A DNA stretch of 64,000 nucleotides from Brevibacillus massiliensis (GTDB taxonomy: Bacteria; Bacillota; Bacilli; Brevibacillales; Brevibacillaceae), in NCBI RefSeq assembly GCF_000311785.1, contig NZ_HE978543.1, positions 184,345 through 248,344 on the forward strand, read 5' to 3'. The notes beneath the pieces were generated by a model. It made no database searches. It saw only the letters and a list, made by a program, of their open reading frames with translations, and was not told the origin of the DNA. The position numbers and the translations under genes are program-made. How positions within the stretch are numbered: position 1 is the stretch's first letter; each line of letters opens with the position of its first letter. This document shows, piece by piece, positions 1 to 8,096 of this stretch.

Positions 1-616
1 GTATATAGTAAGCCAGGCTCTGCAGGCTGGAAGTGACATCCGCGTTGTCAATCCGCACGTCTTTTTCCGTATGGATGTTGATGGGGGCAAAGTTAAGAAT
101 CCCCTTGATTCCCGCATCGATCAGCTGCTCGGCCACCGTCTGCGCCGCAGAGGCGGGAACGGTAATGATCGCCAGGCGGATCTCCTTCTCCTGTATGGTC
201 TGTTTCAAGGCATCCATTGGCTGAATGGGAAGGCCGACGATTTTTTTGCCGTGTTTGCGCCGATCCACGTCAAAGATGGCTACGATGCGCATGTTGTCAT
301 GCATGTAGGCGTTGTAATTGCTGATGGCATGTCCGAGGTTTCCGGCACCGACGAGGACAACGGGGATTTCCCGATCCAGCTTGAGAATTTGTCTGATCTT
401 GTTGATCAGGTAATCGACATCGTAGCCTATTCCCTTTTTGCCGAAATCTCCGAAAGCGGCAAGGTCTTTGCGGATTTGTGCCGGATTGACATCCAGGGTT
501 TCGCCCATCTGCTGCGAGGAGACAGTCTTCACCTTCATCTGCTGCAGATGTGTCAAATAACGCAGATAAACAGGCAAACGGCGAACAACGGCTTCAGAGA
601 TCTTGAAGGCTTTCAT
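1..616 (-). CDS. rex: Redox-sensing transcriptional repressor Rex (3' end cut by window edge)
   Basis: Read directly on the minus strand from ATG at 616; it runs off the window after about 205 residues, so only a few C-terminal residues are missing (family length about 210-215). An N-terminal winged helix (residues about 1-80, with NPAQIRKDLAAFGDFGKKG, typical of Rex) precedes a Rossmann domain with VVLVGAGNLG at about 86-95. The C-terminal domain-swap helix begins near VTSSLQSLAYY. The family senses NADH/NAD+ and represses fermentation and respiration genes. It starts 4 nt after the upstream lipoprotein stop, with a GGGGGG ribosome site just before, so the two are probably co-transcribed. 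The location is next to dinG rather than the groES-gro region. Confidence 0.93.
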   Translation of the reverse strand, partial: MKAFKISEAVVRRLPVYLRYLTHLQQMKVKTVSSQQMGETLDVNPAQIRKDLAAFGDFGKKGIGYDVDYLINKIRQILKLDREIPVVLVGAGNLGHAISNYNAYMHDNMRIVAIFDVDRRKHGKKIVGLPIQPMDALKQTIQEKEIRLAIITVPASAAQTVAEQLIDAGIKGILNFAPINIHTEKDVRIDNADVTSSLQSLAYYI

Positions 617-619
617 CGC

Positions 620-1531
620 TCAGCCCCCCTTCGGTTTTTTCTCTACTTCAATCACTTTGTATTCTCTGCCGTTGGATAAAACCGTTATGGTCCCTCTTTG
701 ACTGGTCACGTACGTCTCTGCCCACGACTCGCCCAAACGCTCCATGATCTCCGCCTGCCCCGGCTTAAGCTGATCAAATGCTTTGCCTGTCTGAATAACC
801 GCCACCTGCGCGTCTACTTTGGTTAAAAATGGCTGGCTGGAGGCTTGGTTGCTTCCTTGATCAGCCACTTTCAACACTTCCGCAGGCAAAAACTGCGGGT
901 ACCGATCCAGCAACCGCTCTTCCGCCTTTTCTCCGACCCCGCTGGTAAAGAGGTAATGCAGTTTATCCTGCTTCAGTGAAAAGACGATCGAGTTGTCCTG
1001 GGGCGACAGAAACAGCGGCTCACTCGGGTTTAATACGGTGAGGACGACGCTCTCATCCAGCGTGTACTGATCGCCGGCCGACAGCAGCACCAGTTTTTTG
1101 TCCGGCTGGATCGGCACTGCCTGCAGGACAGTCGCATAGGTGAGCTTGGGCAGCAGCACAGAATCGATCTGCATCGTCTTTGCCAGTTCGGCATATCCGC
1201 CCGCCTGTGCCGACTGGTCGTTGGTCAGCATCACAAAATCGATTTTGGTCACCCGGCGTTCCTCCAGCAGGGAGCGCAGCACCTCGGCATCTTCGGAGCT
1301 TCCCGTGTCAACCAGCAGCTTCTTGCCGCCTGGCAAGCGGATCAGCGTGCTCTCTCCATCCGGCAGCGAAAAAAAGGTGACGACCATCCCGGAGAAGTTT
1401 CGTTCATTTTCGGCGGAGAAGGGATCGTCCACTTTTACCGCCTTTTTCAAATGGCTGCCGATCGAGCAGCTCGACAGGACAAGGACGACAAACAGCATGA
1501 GAACGAGCGGGTTCGGCATACTTTTCCGCAT
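620..1531 (-). CDS. Lipoprotein with degenerate metallo-beta-lactamase (ComEC-like) fold
   Basis: 303 aa. The N-terminus is a lipoprotein signal: a hydrophobic stretch at about 8-19 and a lipobox ending LSSC with Cys22, so the mature protein should be tethered to the outer face of the membrane. After it comes a metallo-beta-lactamase-like core: GGKKLLVDTGSS, then DFVMLTNDQSAQAGG where active relatives have THxHxDHxGG. The metal-binding histidines are therefore gone, although Asp/Gly framework residues remain. The closest known architecture is the beta-lactamase domain of ComEC/Rec2-related hydrolases. It lies between dinG and rex. The function is unknown; a binding or structural role is more likely than hydrolysis. 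Confidence 0.72.
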   Translation of the reverse strand: MRKSMPNPLVLMLFVVLVLSSCSIGSHLKKAVKVDDPFSAENERNFSGMVVTFFSLPDGESTLIRLPGGKKLLVDTGSSEDAEVLRSLLEERRVTKIDFVMLTNDQSAQAGGYAELAKTMQIDSVLLPKLTYATVLQAVPIQPDKKLVLLSAGDQYTLDESVVLTVLNPSEPLFLSPQDNSIVFSLKQDKLHYLFTSGVGEKAEERLLDRYPQFLPAEVLKVADQGSNQASSQPFLTKVDAQVAVIQTGKAFDQLKPGQAEIMERLGESWAETYVTSQRGTITVLSNGREYKVIEVEKKPKGG

Positions 1532-1573
1532 AATATTGTACCACCTTATTCCTCATCAGACTATTGATTCATT

Positions 1574-4471
1574 TTATGAATCCGCATGAGGATGCATGCT
1601 GTACAGAAACGGACGAACCAGTTCACGAAGCTGTGTCCATTTCCCCGTCTCGATGCGAAAGGGCGGCAAGGATTGCAGGAAAGCACGGCCGTATCTGGAT
1701 TCGACGATGCGGGCGTCAAACACCGCGATGACACCCCTGTCCGACTGCTGGCGGATCAGGCGGCCGATCCCTTGTTTAAAGCGAATCACGGCATGGGGCA
1801 GTGAAAGCGTCATAAACGGATTTTTCTGCTCGGCCTTGACCTTTTCATACCGCCCTTCCAAGAGCGGCAGATTCGGCGGCTGAAACGGCAGGCGAACGAT
1901 GACCAGACAGCTGAGCGCTTCACCGGGAATATCTACACCTTCCCAAAAGCTGCTGGTTCCGAGCAGGACAGCTTTTGGCTCGCGCTGAAACATTCTGACC
2001 AGTTTGCTGCGGTTTCCGCTGTCGATGCCGTGGCCGAGCAGCCGGTAATTCTCATCAGCCAACTGCTCCTTTAGCCCGTCGTAGACCTGCCTGAGCATGG
2101 CGTAGGAAGTAAACAGGATCAGGGTGCGCCCGTTGGCCGCTCGAACCAGGTCGGCGCAGCCTTGAGTCACCGCTTCCAGATACACCCCCTCGGTCTCCTT
2201 GCCGAGGCTCGGAAAGTCGCTCGGGATGAGGATCAAGCCCTGCTGTTCATAGTCAAACGGCGAGGGAAGGCTCAACGTGCGAACCCGCTCACCCGGGAGG
2301 CGGCTGAGTCCGTACCGCTCGATGATATGCGCAAAGCTGTCCTTGACAGTCAGTGTCGCAGAGGTAAGCGTAATGCTCCGCCTGTCGGCAAACAACTGCT
2401 CGGCCAAGGACCCGGAAACATCCAGCGGAGCGGCAAACAGGTAGAGCTGTTTGCGGGTGGTGCGGATTTCCACTTCCGCCCAACAGACGTAATCCGGCTG
2501 CTCCGATAAAAACAGAAAATGCAAAATATCCATCCGCTGCTGCAAATCGTCGAGGATCCCTTCGAGGTTGGTCGCCAGGCTGCGGACCGCAAACGGCGGC
2601 TGCTCCGACTGCTCCTTCACCAACCCCAGCAGCTGCTCTGCAGCCCCGGCCAGCAGGCCCAGCTGCTCGATCGTTTCCTTTGCTTTGCCGACGATACGCT
2701 GCTGGCGTCCGGCAAAGTCACTGGCGCGAAACCGCACCGTTGCCCTGCCCGTCTCAGTCGCATCCTTGGCGTGTTTCACTGCCCAGTCGGTAAAGGAGCG
2801 GATCCATTGGTGAAACCCCTCCCGGGCAGCGAGCTGTCGTTCTGCCAAGTCAGCCAATCCGGCCGCTGCCTGCTCCCGCAGCTCTGGCTGCCAACTGCCC
2901 AGTTCGTCCGCCAATCGCTGCGGCACTCCCTGCTCCTGATCGACTGCCAAGCGGTCCAACAAGTTTGACAGTCCGGCGGAGGAAAACTGAACGCCAAATT
3001 GTTGGCTGGCAACGTCCTCCAATTGGTGGGCCTCGTCGATCACTGCCACCTCGTAACGAGGCAGGATGCGGCTGTCTGCCTGCAGGTCGGAGAGCAGCAG
3101 GGCATGATTGACGATCAGCACATCGGCGTCCTTGGCCCTCTCTTTCGCCTGGAAGTAATAACAGCGGGTAAACCACGGACAGTTCCGGTGCAGACAGGAG
3201 TTGGCATCGCTCTTCACCTGCTGCCACAACACTTCTCCTGCAGGCGGCAAGCTTACCTCCTCCACGTCGCCTGTCTCGGTCTGGGTCAACCAGGTGACCA
3301 TTTGCGCCTTGGTCAAGCGGAGTTCGTGGCTTGCTCCCTCTCCCGTCTCTTCCAGGCTTTGCTCAAACTTGCGCAGGCACAGATAGTTGCTGCGCCCCTT
3401 TAACCTAGCCGCCGTAAACGAAAAGGGCAAAGCAGCCTGCAGCATCGGGATGTCCTTGTGAAAAAGCTGATCCTGCAGGTGAATCGTGTGGGTGCTGACA
3501 ACTGCCTGCTGCTGGTGCCACTTGGACCACAAGAGGGTCGGAAGCAGATATCCGAGCGATTTTCCCGTCCCCGTTCCGGCCTCGACAAGCAGATGGGCGC
3601 CGTCGTTCATCGCCGCATACACCGCCCGGATCATCGCTTCCTGGGCTTCGCGATACTGATACCGTTCATTCACCTGCGCCAGGGTGCCCCTTTCTCTGAG
3701 GACGCCTTCCAAAAAGACGTCTAATTCGGCAGGGTATACCGGCTCACGGGCGGCTTGTGCACGGACTTCCGGTTGGCGAATGCGAAGCGCCAGTCCGCGA
3801 TACACGTCCCAGTTTTCCTCGTCTGGCGACGCCGCTCCCTGTTCTGCCGCAAAGGATACCTGCATCAGCTTCTCCATTTCCATGTGGCTTAAAAGGACGC
3901 TGATGTCGGAGCGAAAAGACGCAACCAAGAGCTGCAGCCGCTGCAGAGTGATCAACGGCAGTCCGCCTAAAATCTTCAGCAGTTTGAGCAGCAGATTGGC
4001 AGTCGCCATCGCATCGCTGTCCGCTTGGTGGGGATTCTCATGTTCGATCTCCAAATCGTCAGCCAGCTCTGCCAAGCGGTAGCTGCCCTGCATCGGCAGC
4101 AAAAAACGGGACAGCTCTACCGTATCCAGGACGTATCCATCGAATGTATAATAGCCCTGGCTGTGCAGGGCTTCTTGAAGAAAGAGCAAATCAAACGAGG
4201 CGTTATGTGCGACAAAAGTCCGGCCATCAAGCATCCGCAAGAGGTCGGGAAGCACTTCCTCTATCGTCGGGGCATCCGCGACCATCTCGTCCGAAATCCC
4301 TGTTAAAGACGTGATAAATGAGGGGATCGGTTGGCCGGGATTGACCAAGGTCGAGTAGCACTCCGTGATCTCCCCGTCATCAACGGTGACAGCGCCAATC
4401 TGGATGATGCTGTCCCCTTGGCGGGGGTGGCTTCCCGTGGTTTCAAAATCAACGACAATAAATCGGTTCAA
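1574..4471 (-). CDS. dinG: ATP-dependent helicase DinG with N-terminal 3'-5' exonuclease domain
   Basis: 965 aa. Residues 1-170 form a DnaQ/DEDDh exonuclease: VVDFETTG near residue 7, HNASFDLLFL, and HQADSDAMAT as the third motif. The rest is an XPD-like superfamily 2 helicase with Walker A EAGTGTGKSLGYLLP at about 297, DEAH-type box VIDEAHQLED, and C-terminal GTSSFWEGVDIPGE and QGIGRLIRQ motifs. Four cysteines (NYLC, then SCLHRNCPWFTRC) are spaced as for an XPD-type 4Fe-4S cluster. The start is a TTG at 4471 with GAGGTGA seven bases upstream. The family acts in repair and R-loop or D-loop unwinding. It follows the TPR gene, as dinG follows panD in Bacillus. Confidence 0.95.
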   Translation of the reverse strand: MNRFIVVDFETTGSHPRQGDSIIQIGAVTVDDGEITECYSTLVNPGQPIPSFITSLTGISDEMVADAPTIEEVLPDLLRMLDGRTFVAHNASFDLLFLQEALHSQGYYTFDGYVLDTVELSRFLLPMQGSYRLAELADDLEIEHENPHQADSDAMATANLLLKLLKILGGLPLITLQRLQLLVASFRSDISVLLSHMEMEKLMQVSFAAEQGAASPDEENWDVYRGLALRIRQPEVRAQAAREPVYPAELDVFLEGVLRERGTLAQVNERYQYREAQEAMIRAVYAAMNDGAHLLVEAGTGTGKSLGYLLPTLLWSKWHQQQAVVSTHTIHLQDQLFHKDIPMLQAALPFSFTAARLKGRSNYLCLRKFEQSLEETGEGASHELRLTKAQMVTWLTQTETGDVEEVSLPPAGEVLWQQVKSDANSCLHRNCPWFTRCYYFQAKERAKDADVLIVNHALLLSDLQADSRILPRYEVAVIDEAHQLEDVASQQFGVQFSSAGLSNLLDRLAVDQEQGVPQRLADELGSWQPELREQAAAGLADLAERQLAAREGFHQWIRSFTDWAVKHAKDATETGRATVRFRASDFAGRQQRIVGKAKETIEQLGLLAGAAEQLLGLVKEQSEQPPFAVRSLATNLEGILDDLQQRMDILHFLFLSEQPDYVCWAEVEIRTTRKQLYLFAAPLDVSGSLAEQLFADRRSITLTSATLTVKDSFAHIIERYGLSRLPGERVRTLSLPSPFDYEQQGLILIPSDFPSLGKETEGVYLEAVTQGCADLVRAANGRTLILFTSYAMLRQVYDGLKEQLADENYRLLGHGIDSGNRSKLVRMFQREPKAVLLGTSSFWEGVDIPGEALSCLVIVRLPFQPPNLPLLEGRYEKVKAEQKNPFMTLSLPHAVIRFKQGIGRLIRQQSDRGVIAVFDARIVESRYGRAFLQSLPPFRIETGKWTQLRELVRPFLYSMHPHADS

Positions 4472-4543
4472 ACTGACTTCACCTCAAAATGACGACTGTC
4501 CCTAGACTTCGGCAAAAACCGCTGAAATCCTGCCGGCTTTGCG

Positions 4544-6022
4544 TCAGATGGGCAGCGATTCCTCCGTCAGCTGCCTGCTGTCCAGCCCCAATTTCTCTGC
4601 GCACAATTTCAGGAACAGCGGTACCTCGCGGATGAAACCATGGTTGCCGTCGACGTGCCGGAAATACTCTCTGGCGAGCAGCCAATCTTCTTGCAGCATG
4701 GCCAATCTGCCCAGGTGATAGTATCCGAGCGAGCGCAAATATGCGTCGTCCTCCAGCAGAAAAGACTCTGCTACCCGCTTTGCTTCCACGTAATCGCCCT
4801 GGGCGCTGCAGACCGTAATCAGTCCCGACTGGGCCAACCGATGATCCCGCTGGCGCGAAAGGATAAAACGAAAGGTTTTCAGCGCGTCTTCCTGCTGGCC
4901 GGAAAACAGCTGCATCCAGCCGTACGAAAAGTGAAAGTCCAGGTTGTCGGGAGCTAAGCTGATCGCTTTTTTCACCAGGGAAAAGGCTTTCTCTGTCCCG
5001 TTGATCTGCCAGAGCGTCCAGGCCAATCCGTGCCACGTCCAGCCTTCGCCAGGCAGTTGTTCCGTCAGGTAACGATAGCAGACCTGTGCCCGGTGAACCT
5101 GTCCGCGCGCCTCGTATACGGCCGCCAGTTCACGCAGCGTATTCGGCTTCAGGTGGCGGTTTGGCATCCGCATCGGAACAGGCGGCACCCGCTCTTTCAT
5201 CCCGTCCATTGCGGCCAGCGCTTCGGCTGCCCGCAGCCAGACTATTTGCGCCTCCCAGTCATCCTCCGACCTTTGCAGATATTGCTCAATGCTGTCCAGC
5301 GCCTCTTCTGCCGCCCCGTCGTGAAGCTGGCAAAGGGCCAGGTTGAACAAAGCCTCCAGGTAATGCGGATATGCCTCAAGCGCCGCCGTAAACGCTTGGT
5401 TTGCCTCCAAAAACCGGGCTTCCTCAGCAAAGATGCACCCCAGTGCATTGAAGCTGATCGCCGTGATTTTCGGAGAACTGGCTGTCCGGCTCAGCAGCCG
5501 AAACTCTTTCGTTGCCGCTTCCCTTTCTTCACTGAAAAAGAGACTGTAGGCGTAATACAATCTTCCGTACTCCCAGTCAGGGGAATGCTGCACAAGTTCG
5601 GAAAAGCAGCGCTTGGCATCGTGAAACAGGCGCAGGTGGTAAAATCCTTCCCCTTTGCGAAACAGCAAGCCTTGCTCTGTCCGCGCGTCATCTTCTAATG
5701 CCGCTGTTTTTTCCTGGTTCCCGGCTGGCTGACCGGATCCTTGCCCGGAATCAGAGTCACCGAGCACTGCCTGTTTGACCGCCTGAAACGCCTTGTCATC
5801 CGTCTGTACGGGCTGTCCTTGCTGTTCTTTTATCTCTTTGATCACCCGTGACAGCTGCTCTTCAAAATGCAGCCACAACTCAACAAATTGATCGCTTGCC
5901 TCCCGAAGCTCAAACAGCTGCTTGGCTAAAGCCATCCTTTTCGGCTCGTCTGCTGCCGGCCATTCGCGCTCCACTGTCTGCAGGCGGGCGTTGAGTGAAT
6001 CAAACCATTGGCTAATCGACAA
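4544..6022 (-). CDS. Tetratricopeptide-repeat protein between panC and dinG
   Basis: 492 aa, no signal peptide or membrane segment. Residues 1-65 are helical with coiled-coil character; about 66-115 are polar and low-complexity; from about 120 on there are roughly nine TPR-like helical hairpins (LYYAYSLFFSEEREAATKEF, ALFNLALCQLHDGAAEEALD, CYRYLTEQLPGEGWTWHGLA and others). A protein-interaction scaffold is the only safe inference. The start is TTG at 6022 with GGAGG nine bases upstream; that ribosome site lies inside a long hairpin (see 6021-6081). The position is where Bacillus has panD. No named family recognised. Confidence 0.8.
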   Translation of the reverse strand: MSISQWFDSLNARLQTVEREWPAADEPKRMALAKQLFELREASDQFVELWLHFEEQLSRVIKEIKEQQGQPVQTDDKAFQAVKQAVLGDSDSGQGSGQPAGNQEKTAALEDDARTEQGLLFRKGEGFYHLRLFHDAKRCFSELVQHSPDWEYGRLYYAYSLFFSEEREAATKEFRLLSRTASSPKITAISFNALGCIFAEEARFLEANQAFTAALEAYPHYLEALFNLALCQLHDGAAEEALDSIEQYLQRSEDDWEAQIVWLRAAEALAAMDGMKERVPPVPMRMPNRHLKPNTLRELAAVYEARGQVHRAQVCYRYLTEQLPGEGWTWHGLAWTLWQINGTEKAFSLVKKAISLAPDNLDFHFSYGWMQLFSGQQEDALKTFRFILSRQRDHRLAQSGLITVCSAQGDYVEAKRVAESFLLEDDAYLRSLGYYHLGRLAMLQEDWLLAREYFRHVDGNHGFIREVPLFLKLCAEKLGLDSRQLTEESLPI

Positions 6023-6081
6023 AAAAAGCCACCTCCTCGTGAGGTAGTTGCTAGTTTCATTGTCTCACAAGTGGAGTGGCT
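6021..6081 (-). terminator. Hairpin with U-tract that also contains the TPR gene's ribosome site
   Basis: On the minus strand, arms at 6081-6064 and 6043-6027 pair over about 16 bp with one mismatch/bulge and are followed by seven T residues (6027-6021). The shape is that of an intrinsic terminator after panC. The 3' arm contains the GGAGG used by the TTG start at 6022, so the same structure could also mask translation initiation of the TPR-dinG genes. Confidence 0.6.
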
Positions 6082-6122
6082 CTATTCAGTCTGTTTCGCT
6101 TGCGCAATGCCATCAGCGGCGT

Positions 6123-6974
6123 TTAGATGGCAGTGATGACGTTGTCGATCAATCTGGTCCGCCCGAACCGGACGGCTACAGCGATGCAGATCTGCTGGCC
6201 GGGCCGAAATTCTTCGACGGGCGACATGCTTGGGTAGTTGACCACTTCTACGTAGTCTATTTCGGCGAGCGGCTGATCATTGATCATCTCGATGACCAGA
6301 TCGCGCACAGCGGCCACCGACGTCTCGCCCCCGCGAAGCATTTGCTGCGCCGCCTGCAGACTGCGGTACAACACTGTCGCCTGGGAGCGTTCTGCCTCGT
6401 TTAGATAGACATTTCGCGAGCTTAGCGCCAAACCGTCAGCCTCTCTGACGATTGGGCAGCCGACTACCGTGATCGGCATCGACAGGTCGAACACCATCTG
6501 TTCAATGACGGCCAACTGCTGGGCATCCTTCTGCCCGAAAAACGCCTTGTCAGGCCAGACGATATGGAACAGTTTGCTTACGACGGTAGCCACTCCGTCA
6601 AAATGTCCCGGCCGATTTCGTCCGCATAGCGGTTCCGAGACTTGTCCGACGGAGACCTTGGTCAGGATCGGCTGCGGGTACATCTCCTCTACCGAAGGGG
6701 TGAACAAGAAATCGACACCGGCTGATTCTGCCAGCTTGCTGTCACGCGCCAAATCCCGCGGGTAACGCTCGAAATCCTCGTTTGGGCCAAACTGCAGCGG
6801 ATTGACAAAGATGCTCATGACGACCGCGTCGCACGCCTCCCGCGCCGCCTCGACCAAACTGAGATGCCCGGCATGCAAATACCCCATTGTGGGCACCAGC
6901 CCAATGCTCTTCCCCTCCTGCCGGATCAATTGCAGCTCCCTGCGAAGCTCAGATATCGTCGTGATCTGTTTCAT
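6123..6974 (-). CDS. panC: Pantothenate synthetase
   Basis: 283 aa, normal family length. Joins pantoate and beta-alanine using ATP to give pantothenate, for coenzyme A synthesis. The nucleotidyl-transferase signature PTMGYLHAGHLSLVEAA (HxGH motif) is at about 27-43; GRNRPGHFDGVATVV, GQKDAQQLAVI and the SSRNVYL loop (KMSKS equivalent) follow. The ATG overlaps the panB stop by 4 nt, so panB and panC are translationally coupled. No panD follows, although panBCD is the usual Bacillus order. Confidence 0.97.
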   Translation of the reverse strand: MKQITTISELRRELQLIRQEGKSIGLVPTMGYLHAGHLSLVEAAREACDAVVMSIFVNPLQFGPNEDFERYPRDLARDSKLAESAGVDFLFTPSVEEMYPQPILTKVSVGQVSEPLCGRNRPGHFDGVATVVSKLFHIVWPDKAFFGQKDAQQLAVIEQMVFDLSMPITVVGCPIVREADGLALSSRNVYLNEAERSQATVLYRSLQAAQQMLRGGETSVAAVRDLVIEMINDQPLAEIDYVEVVNYPSMSPVEEFRPGQQICIAVAVRFGRTRLIDNVITAI

Positions 6975-7831
6975 GCTTTGGCTCCCTCTCCATACAATTT
7001 CGCAACGGTCTCTTCAGAGGCGGTAAAGACGTGATTGGCAGACGGGAACTCCCTGCTCTTTACTTCGCGTACATAGCGCTCCACCCCGTCTTTGATCAGG
7101 CGGCCGACATCCGCGTATTTCTTGGCGAATTTTGGTTGTATCGCCGAGGCGTAGGAGACGACATCGTGAAATACCAGCACCTGTCCGTCGCAGCCCGCTC
7201 CGGCCCCGATGCCGATCGTGGGGATTCCGATGCTCTCCGAGATCTTTGCCGCCACCTCCTCCGGCACGCACTCAAGCACGATCGCAAAAGCGCCCGCCGC
7301 TTCCAGAGCTTTGGCGTCCTCGAGCAGCTTCGTTGCGGCCGTGATGTCTTTTCCCTGCACCTTGTAGCCGCCCAACTGATGGACCGACTGCGGCGTCAGT
7401 CCGATGTGTCCCATGACCGGAATCCCCGCCTGGACGCAGCGCGTTACCAGCGGCGCAAGCTCGCTTCCGCCTTCGATTTTGACCGCCTTGGCGAGCCCCT
7501 CCTGCATCAGTCTGCCGGCATTCTTTACGCCTTCCTCGACCGTGCCATGGTAGCTCATAAACGGCATGTCAGCGACGACAAAGGTCCGGTTTACGGCCCG
7601 GGTAACCGCTTTGGTATGATGGATCATGTCAGCCATCGTGACCGGAATCGTCGAATCGTACCCAAGTACGACCATACCCAGCGAATCTCCCACGAGGATG
7701 ACATCTGCTCCGGCTTCTTCAACCAGCTTGGCCGTTGGATAATCGTATGCGGTTATCATCGCGATCGGTTGCTTTTCCTGCTTTTGTTTGCGCAGCCAGG
7801 CGGTCGTCACCGGCGCTTTTCTTTCTGTCAT
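6971..7831 (-). CDS. panB: 3-methyl-2-oxobutanoate hydroxymethyltransferase (ketopantoate hydroxymethyltransferase)
   Basis: 286 aa. Transfers a hydroxymethyl group from methylene-tetrahydrofolate to ketoisovalerate, the first committed pantothenate step. Family motifs: MITAYDYPTAKLVEEAG, VGDSLGMVVLGYDST (metal-binding Asp), VVADMPFMSY, GIPVMGHIGLTPQSV and catalytic Glu in VLECVPEEVA. The start is ATG at 7831 behind GGGGGATAATGAG. It is the first gene after a 225-nt leader with a possible terminator and promoter (7881-8073), so it may be regulated apart from birA. Confidence 0.97.
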   Translation of the reverse strand: MTERKAPVTTAWLRKQKQEKQPIAMITAYDYPTAKLVEEAGADVILVGDSLGMVVLGYDSTIPVTMADMIHHTKAVTRAVNRTFVVADMPFMSYHGTVEEGVKNAGRLMQEGLAKAVKIEGGSELAPLVTRCVQAGIPVMGHIGLTPQSVHQLGGYKVQGKDITAATKLLEDAKALEAAGAFAIVLECVPEEVAAKISESIGIPTIGIGAGAGCDGQVLVFHDVVSYASAIQPKFAKKYADVGRLIKDGVERYVREVKSREFPSANHVFTASEETVAKLYGEGAKA

Positions 7832-7880
7832 CTCATTATCCCCCGTTTCCTATCCGTTCCATGAGCCACTGCCAAAACAA

Positions 7881-7955
7881 AAAGAAAAACCTTCTCGCCA
7901 GAGCAAGAAGGCTGTCCATGCCAAATACCATGTACCAGGTACAAATGTCCTTCTG
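7881..7955 (-). promoter_or_regulatory. Candidate attenuator in the panBC leader (terminator hairpin, competing pairing, palindrome)
   Basis: A minus-strand hairpin with 9-bp arms (7911-7903 and 7898-7890, one G-U pair, 4-nt loop) is followed by a T-rich run at 7890-7881: an intrinsic terminator 50 nt before the panB start. The RNA segment AGAAGG (7954-7949) could pair with the terminator's 5' arm CCTTCT (7911-7906) and act as an antiterminator. Between them is a 13-nt perfect palindrome TGTACCTGGTACA (7943-7931). A known RNA family, the pan motif, lies before panB in other Firmicutes; I cannot confirm membership by eye. It could also simply terminate birA transcription. Confidence 0.45.
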
Positions 7956-8064
7956 TCTCGGTCCTTGCGGCTCTGAGCAGATAAAATGTTGAAATATGTG
8001 GTCGTGCGATAAACCTGAGCGCCAAGTGCCGTTTGATTGTCTCAATACGACCTCAGCTTCTCCT

Positions 8065-8073
8065 AGTATACCA
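8065..8073 (-). promoter_or_regulatory. Extended -10 promoter candidate for panBC
   Basis: Minus-strand TGGTATACT (TG-n-TATACT, extended -10) lies 26 nt after the birA stop. No good -35 box is visible. Transcription would begin near 8058, giving a leader of about 225 nt before panB. Confidence 0.45.
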
Positions 8074-8096
8074 AAAATGCCTGAACATTTGTACGG

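Noticed and set aside
4479..5036. 185-codon minus-strand frame
   Set aside because: A shifted frame within the TPR gene, with low-complexity Arg/Gly/Ala content typical of out-of-frame translation.
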